NCBI RefSeq assembly: GCF_017908035.1
Contig: NZ_JAEQMU010000001.1
Coordinates: forward strand, 248,001-312,000
Direction: 5' to 3'
From: Sphingobacterium tabacisoli
GTDB taxonomy: Bacteria > Bacteroidota > Bacteroidia > Sphingobacteriales > Sphingobacteriaceae
Length of the DNA stretch: 64,000 nt
The translations under genes were made by a program, and so were the position numbers. Positions 51,323 through 60,482 of the stretch are shown in pieces; the stretch's first letter is position 1, and each line of letters begins with the position of its first letter. Below the pieces are notes generated by a model that saw only the letters and a program-made list of their open reading frames with translations, did no database searches and was not told where the DNA came from.

Positions 51323-53392
51323 ATGGAACATAAACATCGTTATGACGAGATGGGAAGGCAGCTTTGCTGTACACAAACCCAAAAGATATATGATAATGCA
51401 GGTGCTTCTGAACTTGTAGGTTCAAAAAAAGGAAAAGATACAGGGAGCTGTTGCACACATGACGCGGCAGCGCATTCTCACGATGATGATCATGATGGAC
51501 ATGACCACAGCCATGATTTTACAGATGGTAGTTATTTAAAGCTATTTATGCCAGCTATTATCAGCTTGGTATTGCTGCTTGTTGCGTTAGGTATTGATAA
51601 TTATTTTCCTCAGGACTGGTTCAGTGGTGGGGTTCGTTTATTCTGGTATTCGGTTGCCTATTTACCTGTTGGTCTCCCTGTTCTTAAAGATGCCGCAAAA
51701 GGAATCGGACGTGGCAATTTCTTTTCGGAGTTCTTTTTGATGGGGATTGCTACGCTGGGTGCCTTTGCCATTGGCGAGTACCCAGAGGGTGTGGCAGTCA
51801 TGCTCTTTTATGCAGTTGGCGAGAGCTTCCAGACATTAGCCGTTTCAAGAGCCAAGTCCAATATCAAGGCGTTGTTAGATCAGCGTCCTGATGAAGCGAC
51901 CGTAATCCGAGACAATGTAGCTTCATTGATCAAGGCTAAGGATGTACGTATTAATGATGTCGTACAGCTCAAACCAGGAGAGAAGCTAGGCCTAGACGGT
52001 GTTCTTCTGAGCGATCAGGCTGTTTTTAATACAGCGGCCTTGACCGGCGAGAGCAAGCCTGATACGAAATATGCGGGCGAGGTCGTGCTGGCCGGTATGA
52101 TTAATCTGAATACATTGGTGAATGTTCAGATTACTACAGCTTATGCGGATAGTAAGCTGAGTAAAATTCTTGAAATGGTACAACAGGCCAGTAGTAAAAA
52201 AGCGCCGACCGAATTGTTCATTTCTAAATTTGCAAAGATATATACGCCTATCGTTGTTTTTCTAGCCATAGGAATTGCATTGCTGCCCGCTTTATTTGTG
52301 TCAGATTATCAATTTGTGACCTGGCTTTATAGAGCATTGATCTTTTTGGTTATTTCCTGTCCTTGTGCATTAGTCATATCTATTCCTTTGGGCTACTTCG
52401 GAGGAATAGGAGCCGCCAGTCGCAACGGTATCCTGATCAAAGGTTCTAATTTTCTGGATATCCTTGCCGATATAGAGAACGTAGTGATGGATAAAACCGG
52501 CACCATGACCGAGGGCGTGTTTGAGGTGCAGGATGTTGTTATAGCGAATGAATTTGACCGTCAGGAGATGTTGGCCATGGTCAATATATTGGAAAGTAAA
52601 AGTTCACATCCGGTAGCGACAGCAATTCATAAATATGTAGGAGATCTGGACCATAACCTTGTACTAGAAGATGTCGAGGAGATAGCTGGACATGGATTGA
52701 AGGCCACGGTAAAAGGGAAAGAGCTTTTGGTCGGTAATTTCAGGTTGATGGATAAATTTGCTATCCAATATGATATCGATCCGTCCGGCATAGTCTTTAC
52801 CGTCATCGCTATTGCTTATGGCGGGCAGTTTGTCGGTTATATCACCATTGCAGACCGTATCAAAGAAGATGCTCTAGAGACTATCCAACAGTTGCATAAT
52901 AGTGGTGTAAAAGCGACCATGCTGAGTGGAGATAAGAGCTCAGTCGTACAATACGTCGCTAAGGAGCTAGGTATTGACAGTGCTTTTGGAGATCTGCTGC
53001 CCGAAGACAAAGTGAAACGTGTGGAGGAGATTAAAGCTAAAGGCGAATCCGTTGCATTCGTAGGCGATGGTGTCAATGATGCTCCTGTGGTCGCACTCAG
53101 TGATGTCGGTATAGCAATGGGCGGTTTAGGTAGTGATGCGACGATAGAGACTGCAGATATTGTAATACAGGACGACAAGCCGAGTAAAATACCGATGGCG
53201 ATACGGATAGGGAAGAAGACCAAAAGAATAGTATGGCAGAATATTACCCTTGCTTTTGTCGTTAAGGGAATTGTTCTCATTTTAGGTGCCGGAGGTTTGG
53301 CTACGATGTGGGAGGCTGTATTTGCCGATGTCGGGGTCGCTTTAATTGCTATTCTGAATGCCGTTCGGATTCAGCGGTCCAAGTTTGATTAA
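51323..53392 (+). CDS. P1B-type heavy-metal ATPase (ZntA/CadA-like)
   Basis: Inner-membrane ATPase of 689 residues exporting a heavy metal from the cytosol. It has the transmembrane metal motif Cys346-Pro347-Cys348, the phosphorylated Asp390 in DKTGT, the hinge GDGVNDAP near 578-585, and a TGES actuator loop near 239-242. In place of a ferredoxin-like HMA domain, the N-terminus has two CC pairs (15-16, 43-44) and a histidine/aspartate-rich stretch at 46-65. A Zn/Cd (P1B-2-like) preference fits the CPC motif, the His-rich tail and the CzcA-type pump upstream. The cytosolic and periplasmic export steps are thus encoded together. Confidence 0.92.
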   Translation: MEHKHRYDEMGRQLCCTQTQKIYDNAGASELVGSKKGKDTGSCCTHDAAAHSHDDDHDGHDHSHDFTDGSYLKLFMPAIISLVLLLVALGIDNYFPQDWFSGGVRLFWYSVAYLPVGLPVLKDAAKGIGRGNFFSEFFLMGIATLGAFAIGEYPEGVAVMLFYAVGESFQTLAVSRAKSNIKALLDQRPDEATVIRDNVASLIKAKDVRINDVVQLKPGEKLGLDGVLLSDQAVFNTAALTGESKPDTKYAGEVVLAGMINLNTLVNVQITTAYADSKLSKILEMVQQASSKKAPTELFISKFAKIYTPIVVFLAIGIALLPALFVSDYQFVTWLYRALIFLVISCPCALVISIPLGYFGGIGAASRNGILIKGSNFLDILADIENVVMDKTGTMTEGVFEVQDVVIANEFDRQEMLAMVNILESKSSHPVATAIHKYVGDLDHNLVLEDVEEIAGHGLKATVKGKELLVGNFRLMDKFAIQYDIDPSGIVFTVIAIAYGGQFVGYITIADRIKEDALETIQQLHNSGVKATMLSGDKSSVVQYVAKELGIDSAFGDLLPEDKVKRVEEIKAKGESVAFVGDGVNDAPVVALSDVGIAMGGLGSDATIETADIVIQDDKPSKIPMAIRIGKKTKRIVWQNITLAFVVKGIVLILGAGGLATMWEAVFADVGVALIAILNAVRIQRSKFD

Positions 53393-53404
53393 AGAAGTTT
53401 TTGC

Positions 53405-53962
53405 TTATTGGAGCGCTGATACGATAAACTGTACACGTTTAGCGATGCTTAATTTAGGGATCTCGATCAGGGTGTAACCCAGATTGCTATAGACTCGCTT
53501 CATGGCTTCATAAGTGTCTATGGCTTCCGAGAAAGACTGTTTACGTTCGGCATCATTAACGTATATTTCTTCCCAGGGAGGTGTGATGAATACTTTATTG
53601 AAATAGGGGAGATTGTGGCATGCCTCTTCCAGTGCTGGAGGGATGGCTATGCCACAGATCGATAGATATCCCATGATATCGGGAATTCCCCGGTCAAAGA
53701 ATGTAAAACCACCAGCCGGTTGACTTACCCGCTTTTTGTAGTCAGCTGTAGCCTGTCCAAGCATTTCCATGGCAAAAGCCAATGGGTCAACCCAAGGCAG
53801 CTTGTTTCCTTGGGTACGCATCTGTTCAATAATAATCATACGTCCCACTTCGGGAATACAATGATAGCCCTGTGCCGTCAGGTGTGTGATGATAGAGGTT
53901 TTACCCATGCCTGGTCCTCCAGTAATCACAATGTTTTGTGTTTGTTGTGCTGTATATATCAT
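53405..53962 (-). CDS. P-loop ATPase/kinase-like protein (AAA_28 type)
   Basis: Cytosolic 185-residue nucleotide-binding protein. The Walker A motif GGPGMGKTS is at 15-23. A second conserved region, FFDRGIPDIMGY near 98-109, resembles the DRG segment of deoxynucleoside-kinase and NadR-like ATPases. The length and short second half fit the AAA_28 family, whose members are annotated only as ATP-binding proteins. The gene is convergent with the P-type ATPase (12 bases between stop codons) and not linked to a pathway by context. Confidence 0.75.
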   Translation of the reverse strand: MIYTAQQTQNIVITGGPGMGKTSIITHLTAQGYHCIPEVGRMIIIEQMRTQGNKLPWVDPLAFAMEMLGQATADYKKRVSQPAGGFTFFDRGIPDIMGYLSICGIAIPPALEEACHNLPYFNKVFITPPWEEIYVNDAERKQSFSEAIDTYEAMKRVYSNLGYTLIEIPKLSIAKRVQFIVSALQ

Positions 53963-54097
53963 GCTAATAAATTAAGTGAATTAAATAGTTGTCCCTTTGG
54001 GGCCAGGAATCAAAAAAGATAAAGGGGAAAGGAAAAGAATGCTATAAGGTTTGGCCTAATCGGAGCGAATAAACGGCCAAACCCAATATACGTATTT

Positions 54098-54943
54098 TTA
54101 TTTCGAATTGCTAAAAATCGTTGTTCCCATGCTTGCCGCTACGACACAGCATATCGATATCCACTGCATAAATGTAAGCGTTTCCTGTAGGAAAAGTAAG
54201 CCGGAAAATGCAGCAAAGGCAGGTTGGAGACTCGTCAGGATACTGAAAGTCTTCGCCGGCAATCGCTTTAAGGCAACAAAGTCCAAAGAGAATGGAAGTG
54301 CACTGGAAAAGATAGCGACTCCCAATCCTTTCAGTAATAAAAGTGGTGTGACCTGAAAGATAGCCCCATCCCAAATAGAAAAAGGGATGATAAGCAATGT
54401 CGCGAACAACATTCCCGTGGTTACAGCATCCTTACCTTCCATTACTTTAGAGACCTTGCCGCCCATGACGATGTACATCGCCCAGAAAGTACCTGCTAGT
54501 AAAGCCAGACCTAAACCTACAAGATCAATATCATTATTGGTCCAGGGAACGATCAGCAATATACCTGCACAGGCCAGTAAAGCCCATACGACATCCAGTA
54601 GTTTTCGTGATAGGACCAGTGCCAGGAATAGCGGTCCGACAAATTCCACGGTCACAGCCAGTCCCAATGGTATACGTTGTATTGCCATATAGAAAATAAG
54701 GTTCATCGCCGCGATACCGATTCCATATAGTGCTGCGTACAGCCATTGTTGTTTCGTGAATGTAGAAAACCGGGGACGATTGATCAGTGTCAATAGCACA
54801 GCTGATAAGCCAATACGCAATGTACTGGTGCCTATAGCGCCTATAGCCGGAAATAATTGTTTTGCAATAGAGGCTCCTCCCTGTACGCAGGCCATGGATA
54901 AAAGTGCCGCAGGAACAGCTATTTTGGTGTTTTTAGTTGACAT
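54098..54943 (-). CDS. EamA/DMT transporter, RhtA-like exporter
   Basis: Inner-membrane protein of 281 residues with ten hydrophobic segments forming two EamA repeats (about 8-135 and 145-275). The N-terminus SMACVQGGASIAKQLFPAIG closely recalls E. coli RhtA (threonine/homoserine exporter), as does the segment PLGLAVTVEFVGPL. It probably exports small amino-acid-like metabolites. It is a single gene. An imperfect inverted repeat lies about 40 bases upstream of its start. Confidence 0.82.
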   Translation of the reverse strand: MSTKNTKIAVPAALLSMACVQGGASIAKQLFPAIGAIGTSTLRIGLSAVLLTLINRPRFSTFTKQQWLYAALYGIGIAAMNLIFYMAIQRIPLGLAVTVEFVGPLFLALVLSRKLLDVVWALLACAGILLIVPWTNNDIDLVGLGLALLAGTFWAMYIVMGGKVSKVMEGKDAVTTGMLFATLLIIPFSIWDGAIFQVTPLLLLKGLGVAIFSSALPFSLDFVALKRLPAKTFSILTSLQPAFAAFSGLLFLQETLTFMQWISICCVVAASMGTTIFSNSK

Positions 54944-54982
54944 AGTTGTTTTGTTCTAAAAGTAAACGATTGGCGTATAGAC

Positions 54983-55011
54983 AACGATACGATATAGGAT
55001 CGTATATCGTT
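54983..55011. promoter_or_regulatory. Inverted repeat between divergent genes
   Basis: AACGATACGAT and ATCGTATATCGTT pair with a two-base bulge around ATAGG. The site is 40 bases upstream of the RhtA-like gene start and 195 bases before the gene on the other strand. It could be an operator; no regulator is adjacent. Confidence 0.3.
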
Positions 55012-55185
55012 ATTACTCATTACAAGACTGTAGGGGACTATAATCTACAAGGATCCATATTGATCTGTTTACTTTGGCGATAAATCTACAAAATCTTCCT
55101 GACACCCTATGTGCAGGATTCAATTATTTATAGGCAGTACGTAAGTTTTTTAAAATAATTTTTAAAAAAAGTTATAGTTATGCCT

Positions 55186-55193
55186 TACTTTTG
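55186..55193 (+). promoter_or_regulatory. -7 promoter element (TAnnTTTG type)
   Basis: TACTTTTG fits the TAnnTTTG consensus exactly, but no TTG is found at the right distance upstream. The start point would be near 55200, which would favour ATG 55215 over 55206 for the following gene. Confidence 0.35.
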
Positions 55194-55205
55194 GCCTACT
55201 AAAAG

Positions 55206-55877
55206 ATGTCATATATGAACAGAAAACCCTTGTTGGTAGTTGTAGGTCTTATCCTTGCATTTGTCGTTGCTATTCTCCATTTTGTAGTGGGATGGCATCA
55301 TATCCCACATCATTTTCAGAGCCTGACATCCAGTTTATTTCATACAGAATCAGGAGAAGCGGCAATCGTAGAAGAGCCTATTGGAGTATATGGCCCAGAT
55401 ACCCTATCAGCTACTATGGCTATACGTGAGCCTTTTGATACCTTATATTGGGGAGCGCAGATTCGCAAAGGCGAGTTTATTCCGGATGATGTAAAGGAAG
55501 CGTATACCCATTTTAAGGGCATGGACTTTAATCATCTCCATAAGACAGATCTTAAGCCTACCGATTTGGAGGCTCAGCAGGCCATTGTACATCGGTATAA
55601 GCAGGATATGGTCGCTTTATTGAGGAATAATGATGCCCATATCCGTATCGGTACCGCGTTTGAGGCCAAGCTACAGCCGGTCGAAGATAATGATCCCGAG
55701 ATCGCGCGTGTCACAGCTATGGTCTGTGCTTTTGATAGCAAAGGCAATAATTTAGGCAATATTCAGGAACCACTGTATATCGTTTATGATTTTGTTCGGT
55801 TTCAGTCCGATCCTGATACCTGGTATATAACGGATTTTTCACAAACCATTCCTTATGATTATAACCTTTTTAAATAA
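55206..55877 (+). CDS. Uncharacterised single-TM protein
   Basis: A 223-residue protein I do not recognise. One N-terminal transmembrane anchor (PLLVVVGLILAFVVAILHFV, about 8-27) is followed by a histidine-rich juxtamembrane stretch (GWHHIPHHF) and a soluble, presumably periplasmic, domain. That domain is acidic, with a central helical part (DLEAQQAIVHRYKQDMVALL) and a beta-rich end (EPLYIVYDFVRFQSDPDTWY). ATG 55206 or 55215 may be the start. The next gene overlaps its last 23 bases, so the two proteins are probably co-produced and may work together in the envelope. Confidence 0.65.
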   Translation: MSYMNRKPLLVVVGLILAFVVAILHFVVGWHHIPHHFQSLTSSLFHTESGEAAIVEEPIGVYGPDTLSATMAIREPFDTLYWGAQIRKGEFIPDDVKEAYTHFKGMDFNHLHKTDLKPTDLEAQQAIVHRYKQDMVALLRNNDAHIRIGTAFEAKLQPVEDNDPEIARVTAMVCAFDSKGNNLGNIQEPLYIVYDFVRFQSDPDTWYITDFSQTIPYDYNLFK

Positions 55878-57000
55878 AGGTTTTTGTAGAAACCTGCTTA
55901 TCGCCTTAGCGCTGTTCGCATCTCTTGGAGCCTGCCAGATGGATAAGTCCGAAGCCCCCGCGTCGACTACTATGTTTGTTACGACAAATAGCGGAAGCCT
56001 TTATTGTTTCGATTTAGCGACAGACTCGTTGTGTTGGCAGCAATTGCAGACAGATCCCGATATAGATGAACTCAGTTATATGACAGTCTATAAGGGACAG
56101 CTAATCAAAGACTACTTAAATGGAACCATCGTTTCCTATGCTAAGAATTCAGGTCGGCAAAACTGGATATTCAGAGATAGTGTATCCAAAGATCAGGCTT
56201 TTTACGGCTACCATTTCGACGATGTACGTTTTGTCCATTTTTATCAACGTCCTGTAGTGTATGGTGACCATATGCTATTTGCAAATAGTCATGGCGAGAT
56301 TAAGTCTGTCTCCATAGAAGATAGAACAGAAAAATGGAATTACCAAAGTGGTACTGTATTGATGTCTGAACCCCTGGTAGAAGGTGATGCAGTGTACCAG
56401 ACCACCGGATATCAGTTGGTAAAATTAGCTGCAGAGACAGGAAAACAACTGGCAAAGTTTAATTTGGAAGAAGGGTCTTCTTTCGCACCAAAGCTCCACG
56501 ATGGACTATTGTATATACTGACTGAAAAAGGCAGGGTGTATTGTTTGAATCAGGAGCTGGCCATGCAGTGGGAATACAAACCCACATCCGATGAGGGATA
56601 TGTACATTCTGAATTGTTTATTACCGACAATACCATTTTACTCCCCTTTGATGGTTTATCTGCTCTAGATCCCAAAACGGGCGATATCCAATGGACTATG
56701 AAAGATCTGGGAGATATCAAGTCCTTGGATCTATTAGAAAGGAACAAGTATGCTGTATTGGCAAAAGATAGGATTCTGATTCTAGATAGAAGCGGCAAAG
56801 TGGCTCAGGAAAAAGCCTGGTCGCCGGATTTAGGTCAACCATTAGCACTTACAGTAGCCAATTCAAACCTATATATGATCACCTATCAGGGAGCACTGTA
56901 TAAAATGTCTTCGCAATTGGACCAGATCAAGCTGCTCAAATCCGATCTGCAGTTAAATAATGAGCGGGGATTACAGGCCGCTTATTTTCTTAAAGAGTAG
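55855..57000 (+). CDS. PQQ-like beta-propeller lipoprotein
   Basis: A 381-residue exported lipoprotein (lipobox LGAC, Cys27, preceded by LLIALALFAS). It is built of repeated four-stranded blades of the PQQ/BamB type: NSGSLYCFDLATDSLCWQ, GTIVSYAKNSGRQNWIF, HGEIKSVSIEDRTEKWNY, GYQLVKLAAETGKQLAKF, GRVYCLNQELAMQWEY and GLSALDPKTGDIQW. No catalytic or PQQ-ligand set is evident, so a scaffold or binding role is more likely than dehydrogenase activity. Its start overlaps the preceding membrane-protein gene by 23 bases. Confidence 0.78.
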   Translation: MIITFLNKGFCRNLLIALALFASLGACQMDKSEAPASTTMFVTTNSGSLYCFDLATDSLCWQQLQTDPDIDELSYMTVYKGQLIKDYLNGTIVSYAKNSGRQNWIFRDSVSKDQAFYGYHFDDVRFVHFYQRPVVYGDHMLFANSHGEIKSVSIEDRTEKWNYQSGTVLMSEPLVEGDAVYQTTGYQLVKLAAETGKQLAKFNLEEGSSFAPKLHDGLLYILTEKGRVYCLNQELAMQWEYKPTSDEGYVHSELFITDNTILLPFDGLSALDPKTGDIQWTMKDLGDIKSLDLLERNKYAVLAKDRILILDRSGKVAQEKAWSPDLGQPLALTVANSNLYMITYQGALYKMSSQLDQIKLLKSDLQLNNERGLQAAYFLKE

Positions 57001-57006
57001 AACTCC

Positions 57007-57654
57007 TCAATCGAGGAGGTACTCCGGGAGCTTGTAGTCATTGCTATCCTTATAGCTTTTTATATACAGTTGCTGACGGACATTATTTTTTACACTATCA
57101 CTCAATAAGGAAAACATTTCGGTGATGTAACGGGCTTCAGAAAGAGGTTCCTTATAATATAGGTCCTCCGGTTTGGGTTTGATAGGAGGCAGCTGTTCGT
57201 TGAGGATCAACTGCGTACCTAGTGACGGGGTTGAGCACCACAGTTTGACAATCCCTTTGTCCGCTACACCCAGTGTAAATACCAAAGGCTCGGAAGAGAT
57301 TGTGTATTTTTTCCAGGTAGAGTCCATCCTGTTTATCGGCAGTATACTATTATAGAAAAGCGAGTCGGTATAAGAGAAATACTCGATATGTAAGCTATCC
57401 GGTATATCTATCCGGTCGTTCTCAAAATACTGGTCAACCTGCCGCCAGGCAAAATAATTGGGATCAGTATCATAAAAGTAACCTAGTTCAGAAGATCTAT
57501 GGTCTGTAAAATACAGGTTTCGGACATGTATAGGTACAGCAGAGAAAGTTCCTGCTTTATACTTTGTTTTTTGAGCCGATCGACGGACTAAAAAGACCAT
57601 ACTCACGAGCACAGCTACAAGCAATACGATGTATATTTTATTGAGTATATTCAT
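57007..57654 (-). CDS. Uncharacterised exported/anchored protein, DUF2931-like
   Basis: A 215-residue protein with an N-terminal hydrophobic segment (IYIVLLVAVLVSMVFLV, about 7-23) and no lipobox. The segments DIPDSLHIEYFSYTDSLFYN and FTLGVADKGIVKLW recall DUF2931, a Bacteroidota family often found as lipoproteins in small clusters; this is a resemblance by eye. It starts three bases after the stop of the small membrane-protein gene upstream, so they are co-transcribed. Function unknown. Confidence 0.6.
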   Translation of the reverse strand: MNILNKIYIVLLVAVLVSMVFLVRRSAQKTKYKAGTFSAVPIHVRNLYFTDHRSSELGYFYDTDPNYFAWRQVDQYFENDRIDIPDSLHIEYFSYTDSLFYNSILPINRMDSTWKKYTISSEPLVFTLGVADKGIVKLWCSTPSLGTQLILNEQLPPIKPKPEDLYYKEPLSEARYITEMFSLLSDSVKNNVRQQLYIKSYKDSNDYKLPEYLLD

Positions 57655-57657
57655 GTC

Positions 57658-57978
57658 TTAATGTTGGTAGGCGGCTGCAAGGCCGGTAATGTAAACACTA
57701 AATGCCAGAAAGAGGCAGAACAAAACAAAAAATATAATCAGTAGAACTGCTGACCAGGATTTTAAAGGGGGCCTGTAATAAGCAACATAGCTCAGCTGTA
57801 GCACTGAAACTGCCGCTAGGTAATACATGGGAACAAAGACCTGATCATTCTCTTTAGGAAAGAGGAGTGCAAGTAGGAAAAAAATAAGAATGTATAATAC
57901 AAACAACAAAAGAGCACTTCGCTGTTTCTCCTTTGTATTATCTTGTTTTAAAATATAGTCTTCCGATACCTTATTCAT
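57658..57978 (-). CDS. Small three-TM membrane protein of unknown function
   Basis: A 106-residue protein with three hydrophobic segments (ALLLFVLYILIFFLLALLF, FVPMYYLAAVSVLQLSYVAY, AVLLIIFFVLFCLFLAFSVY) and a charged N-terminal 20 residues. No family recognised. It is closely followed by the DUF2931-like gene and preceded by another small membrane-protein gene on the same strand. Confidence 0.6.
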   Translation of the reverse strand: MNKVSEDYILKQDNTKEKQRSALLLFVLYILIFFLLALLFPKENDQVFVPMYYLAAVSVLQLSYVAYYRPPLKSWSAVLLIIFFVLFCLFLAFSVYITGLAAAYQH

Positions 57979-58022
57979 CGGAATAAAGATAAAACAATAC
58001 TATTAAAAAAGCGATGCTTGTG

Positions 58023-58193
58023 CTATTCCTTGTTTTTAATATTTTGCGTGTTGAGGATAAGTGCTGTGAAATTTAAGAGGATAGCTGCTCCCATTAGTGT
58101 AAACTTCATGTACGTTTCAGTACTAGTCATACCAACAACCAATAATAGCATTGCTACAGGAACCAACGTCTGGTCTAATTTGAATTTTCTCAT
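58023..58193 (-). CDS. Very small two-TM membrane protein
   Basis: A 56-residue protein from ATG at 58193 (an ATG at 58226 would add 11 residues but lies inside an inverted repeat). Two hydrophobic helices (TLVPVAMLLLVVGMTSTET and FTLMGAAILLNFTALIL) make up most of it. No family recognised. It precedes two other genes for small envelope proteins on the same strand. Confidence 0.45.
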   Translation of the reverse strand: MRKFKLDQTLVPVAMLLLVVGMTSTETYMKFTLMGAAILLNFTALILNTQNIKNKE

Positions 58194-58209
58194 GTACTTT
58201 AGATTTATA

Positions 58210-58250
58210 TCATAAGGAGACAGCATCAGAGCGACTCTATCTCCTTATGA
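58210..58250 (-). terminator. Terminator-like inverted repeat after the peptidase genes
   Basis: TCATAAGGAGA and TCTCCTTATGA are perfect 11-bp arms with a 19-base spacer, about 60 bases beyond the stop codon of the DPP4-like gene on the minus strand. The following bases (minus strand) are TATAAATCT, so the U-tail is weak. Confidence 0.45.
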
Positions 58251-58307
58251 CTAAAGGTACTTAGGAATATTTAAAAAAACAAATTGTCCCTAACTTTTTT
58301 TGGATGA

Positions 58308-60482
58308 CTATTTAGCGCCCGGTGGACAGTGTTGCTTTAGGTATCGCGTGTACAGTCTAGCTAAATGTTCCGATGTACCTTCCCCTTCGTTGATCGAATG
58401 GCTACGGTTCGGATAGGCCATCATGTCAAAGGTGACCCCATGTTTGATAAGCTCATTGATATATACTTCCGCATTCTGATAGTGCACGTTATCATCACCC
58501 GTACCATGAATCAGTAGGAGATTGCCCCGTACATTTTTGGCATAGGTCAGTGCCGATCCTTTTATAAAATCAGCTTCATTTTCCTGAGGCAATCCCATGT
58601 ATCGTTCCTGATAGATATTATCGTACAAGAGTTGATTCGTCACGGGCGCTACCGAGATCCCCGTTTGGTATATATCCGGATATTGCCCCAATAGATTGAG
58701 GGTAGAGGCCCCACCTCCGGACCATCCCCATACAGCCACACGGTCTGTATCTATAAATCCCCACTTGAATACCTCTTTGGCCCCCATAGCCTGGTCCCTG
58801 ATGTTGATTACCCCTATGTTTTTATAGATGGATTTGCGCCACTCACGTCCCCTAGGAGCAGGAGCGCCACGGTTTTCCAGTGAGATATAAACATAACCAT
58901 CCTCGGTCATATCGCCGGCATATAGGAAATTCTTACCCGCAAAAAAGTTATCCGTCACCGTTTGCGAAGCAGGCTCACCGTATACATAAAAGACTACGGG
59001 GTATTTCTTCTTCGGGTCAAAGTTTTTAGGCTTCACCATCCAGCCATCCAGCGTCACCCCATCCACCGTTGTCACCTGGAAAAACTCCGTTTGTGGTATG
59101 GTTTTGTCCGCTTGCATCTCCCGCGTAGGAGGGATGAGCTGCGAATGAGCAGGCAGGGATACTACGGAACCACTACTATAAGCCGTAGTACTATTTTGGG
59201 TAAAAATGGCCAGTTTTCCATTAGGTGAGATCGTATAGCTGTTCGTACCTTTCAGTTCAGCCGGTGTAATCCGTTTTGCTTTACCTCCTGCAAAAGACAA
59301 CTGATAAAGATGCTTTTGAGTTGCGTTGAGCGGAGAGGCGCTGAAATAAATACTTTTGGATAGGGGATCAATACGGTCTATCTGGATCACATCAAAGTTG
59401 TCTTTGCTTAACAGCGTCTCCTTACCTTGAAGATCGATCTTATAGATCTGTCTCCATCCTGATTTCTCCGAGAGCCAGATAAAGGCTTTGCCTCCGTCCA
59501 TCCAGTCCCAGCCACTGGGATCACCGTCATTCCAACGTGCTTTGATATCTATCCAGGCAGGGTCAGTTTCGGTATGTATTGTATGGCTAGTTCCTGTATT
59601 GGCATCGCTAAGCATGATTTTACTCTCGTTCTGTTTGCGGTTCAGCTGTTGTAATATCACAGACTTCGCATCCAGCGTCCATTCCATGCGTGGGATATAA
59701 TGCTGGCTGGGATCACCAGGGATATCCATCAGCTTGTTGGTGCTATTATTTAGGTCATACACCCATATACTGGTAGCTGAAGGCTTGAGTCCTACCTTTG
59801 GATACTCCACAGGAATGATAAACGAATACAGGCTATCTGTATTATTGATCATGTAGAAATGGCGTGTATCTTTCGCGTCCTGCTTCCAGTAGGCTATTTT
59901 TTTTCCATCAGGAGACCATCTGAAACCGTCCTTCGTGCCAAATTCCTCTTCATAGGCCCAGTCGAAGGTACCATTGATCATACGATCAGTGCCATCCTGC
60001 GTTATCTGTTTATAGTGTAGCGTATTGGTATCTTCTATGTAGATATTATGTTTAGAGACATAAGCCACCTGTTTTCCATCGGGCGAGAATTTAGCAAACA
60101 TCAATGACGATTCCGGCAGTCCCTTGCCCAACTGTGTCAGCGCTTTATTGTTCAGGTTGTACAGCCAATAGTCACCTCTCGTATTTTCGCGCCATACCCG
60201 TTTGGTATTTGCAAATAACAAGAGCGTCTTTTTGTCTGGTGACAATTGAAAGCTCTGCACTTCCAGTGGTGAGCGTTGTCCTGTTGGAGTAAGGTCTTTG
60301 GCCGCAAGAAATACTTCTCGTTTGTTGGCGTGCAAGAGGTCGACAATGACGATACCATCTTTAGAGAAATCGTAGTATCCATTGCCATCTTCAGTCCATT
60401 GCGTCTGCGCTGCCGCCGACGCCAGACAAAAGAGCTGAACTGCGAATAAGGCGAGTAAAATGCGTGTGATCTTATTGTACAT
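58308..60482 (-). CDS. S9-family dipeptidyl peptidase (DPP4-like)
   Basis: Exported serine peptidase of 724 residues removing dipeptides, typically X-Pro, from peptide N-termini. A signal peptide (ending ASAAAQ near 25) leads into a beta-propeller domain (about 40-480), including the DPP4-type acidic pair in WAYEEEFGTKDGF. The alpha/beta-hydrolase domain has the triad Ser588 (GWSGGG), Asp663 (HGTGDDNVH) and His695 (NRSHS), with the DPP4-like spacing of 75 and 32 residues. Its start overlaps the end of the aminopeptidase P gene by 11 bases, so both proline-specific peptidases are co-expressed. Confidence 0.94.
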   Translation of the reverse strand: MYNKITRILLALFAVQLFCLASAAAQTQWTEDGNGYYDFSKDGIVIVDLLHANKREVFLAAKDLTPTGQRSPLEVQSFQLSPDKKTLLLFANTKRVWRENTRGDYWLYNLNNKALTQLGKGLPESSLMFAKFSPDGKQVAYVSKHNIYIEDTNTLHYKQITQDGTDRMINGTFDWAYEEEFGTKDGFRWSPDGKKIAYWKQDAKDTRHFYMINNTDSLYSFIIPVEYPKVGLKPSATSIWVYDLNNSTNKLMDIPGDPSQHYIPRMEWTLDAKSVILQQLNRKQNESKIMLSDANTGTSHTIHTETDPAWIDIKARWNDGDPSGWDWMDGGKAFIWLSEKSGWRQIYKIDLQGKETLLSKDNFDVIQIDRIDPLSKSIYFSASPLNATQKHLYQLSFAGGKAKRITPAELKGTNSYTISPNGKLAIFTQNSTTAYSSGSVVSLPAHSQLIPPTREMQADKTIPQTEFFQVTTVDGVTLDGWMVKPKNFDPKKKYPVVFYVYGEPASQTVTDNFFAGKNFLYAGDMTEDGYVYISLENRGAPAPRGREWRKSIYKNIGVINIRDQAMGAKEVFKWGFIDTDRVAVWGWSGGGASTLNLLGQYPDIYQTGISVAPVTNQLLYDNIYQERYMGLPQENEADFIKGSALTYAKNVRGNLLLIHGTGDDNVHYQNAEVYINELIKHGVTFDMMAYPNRSHSINEGEGTSEHLARLYTRYLKQHCPPGAK

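Noticed and set aside
52837..53280. 147-codon open frame on the minus strand inside the metal ATPase gene
   Set aside because: It mirrors the conserved ATPase hinge region; rich in Ser/Thr/Ile as expected from an antisense frame.
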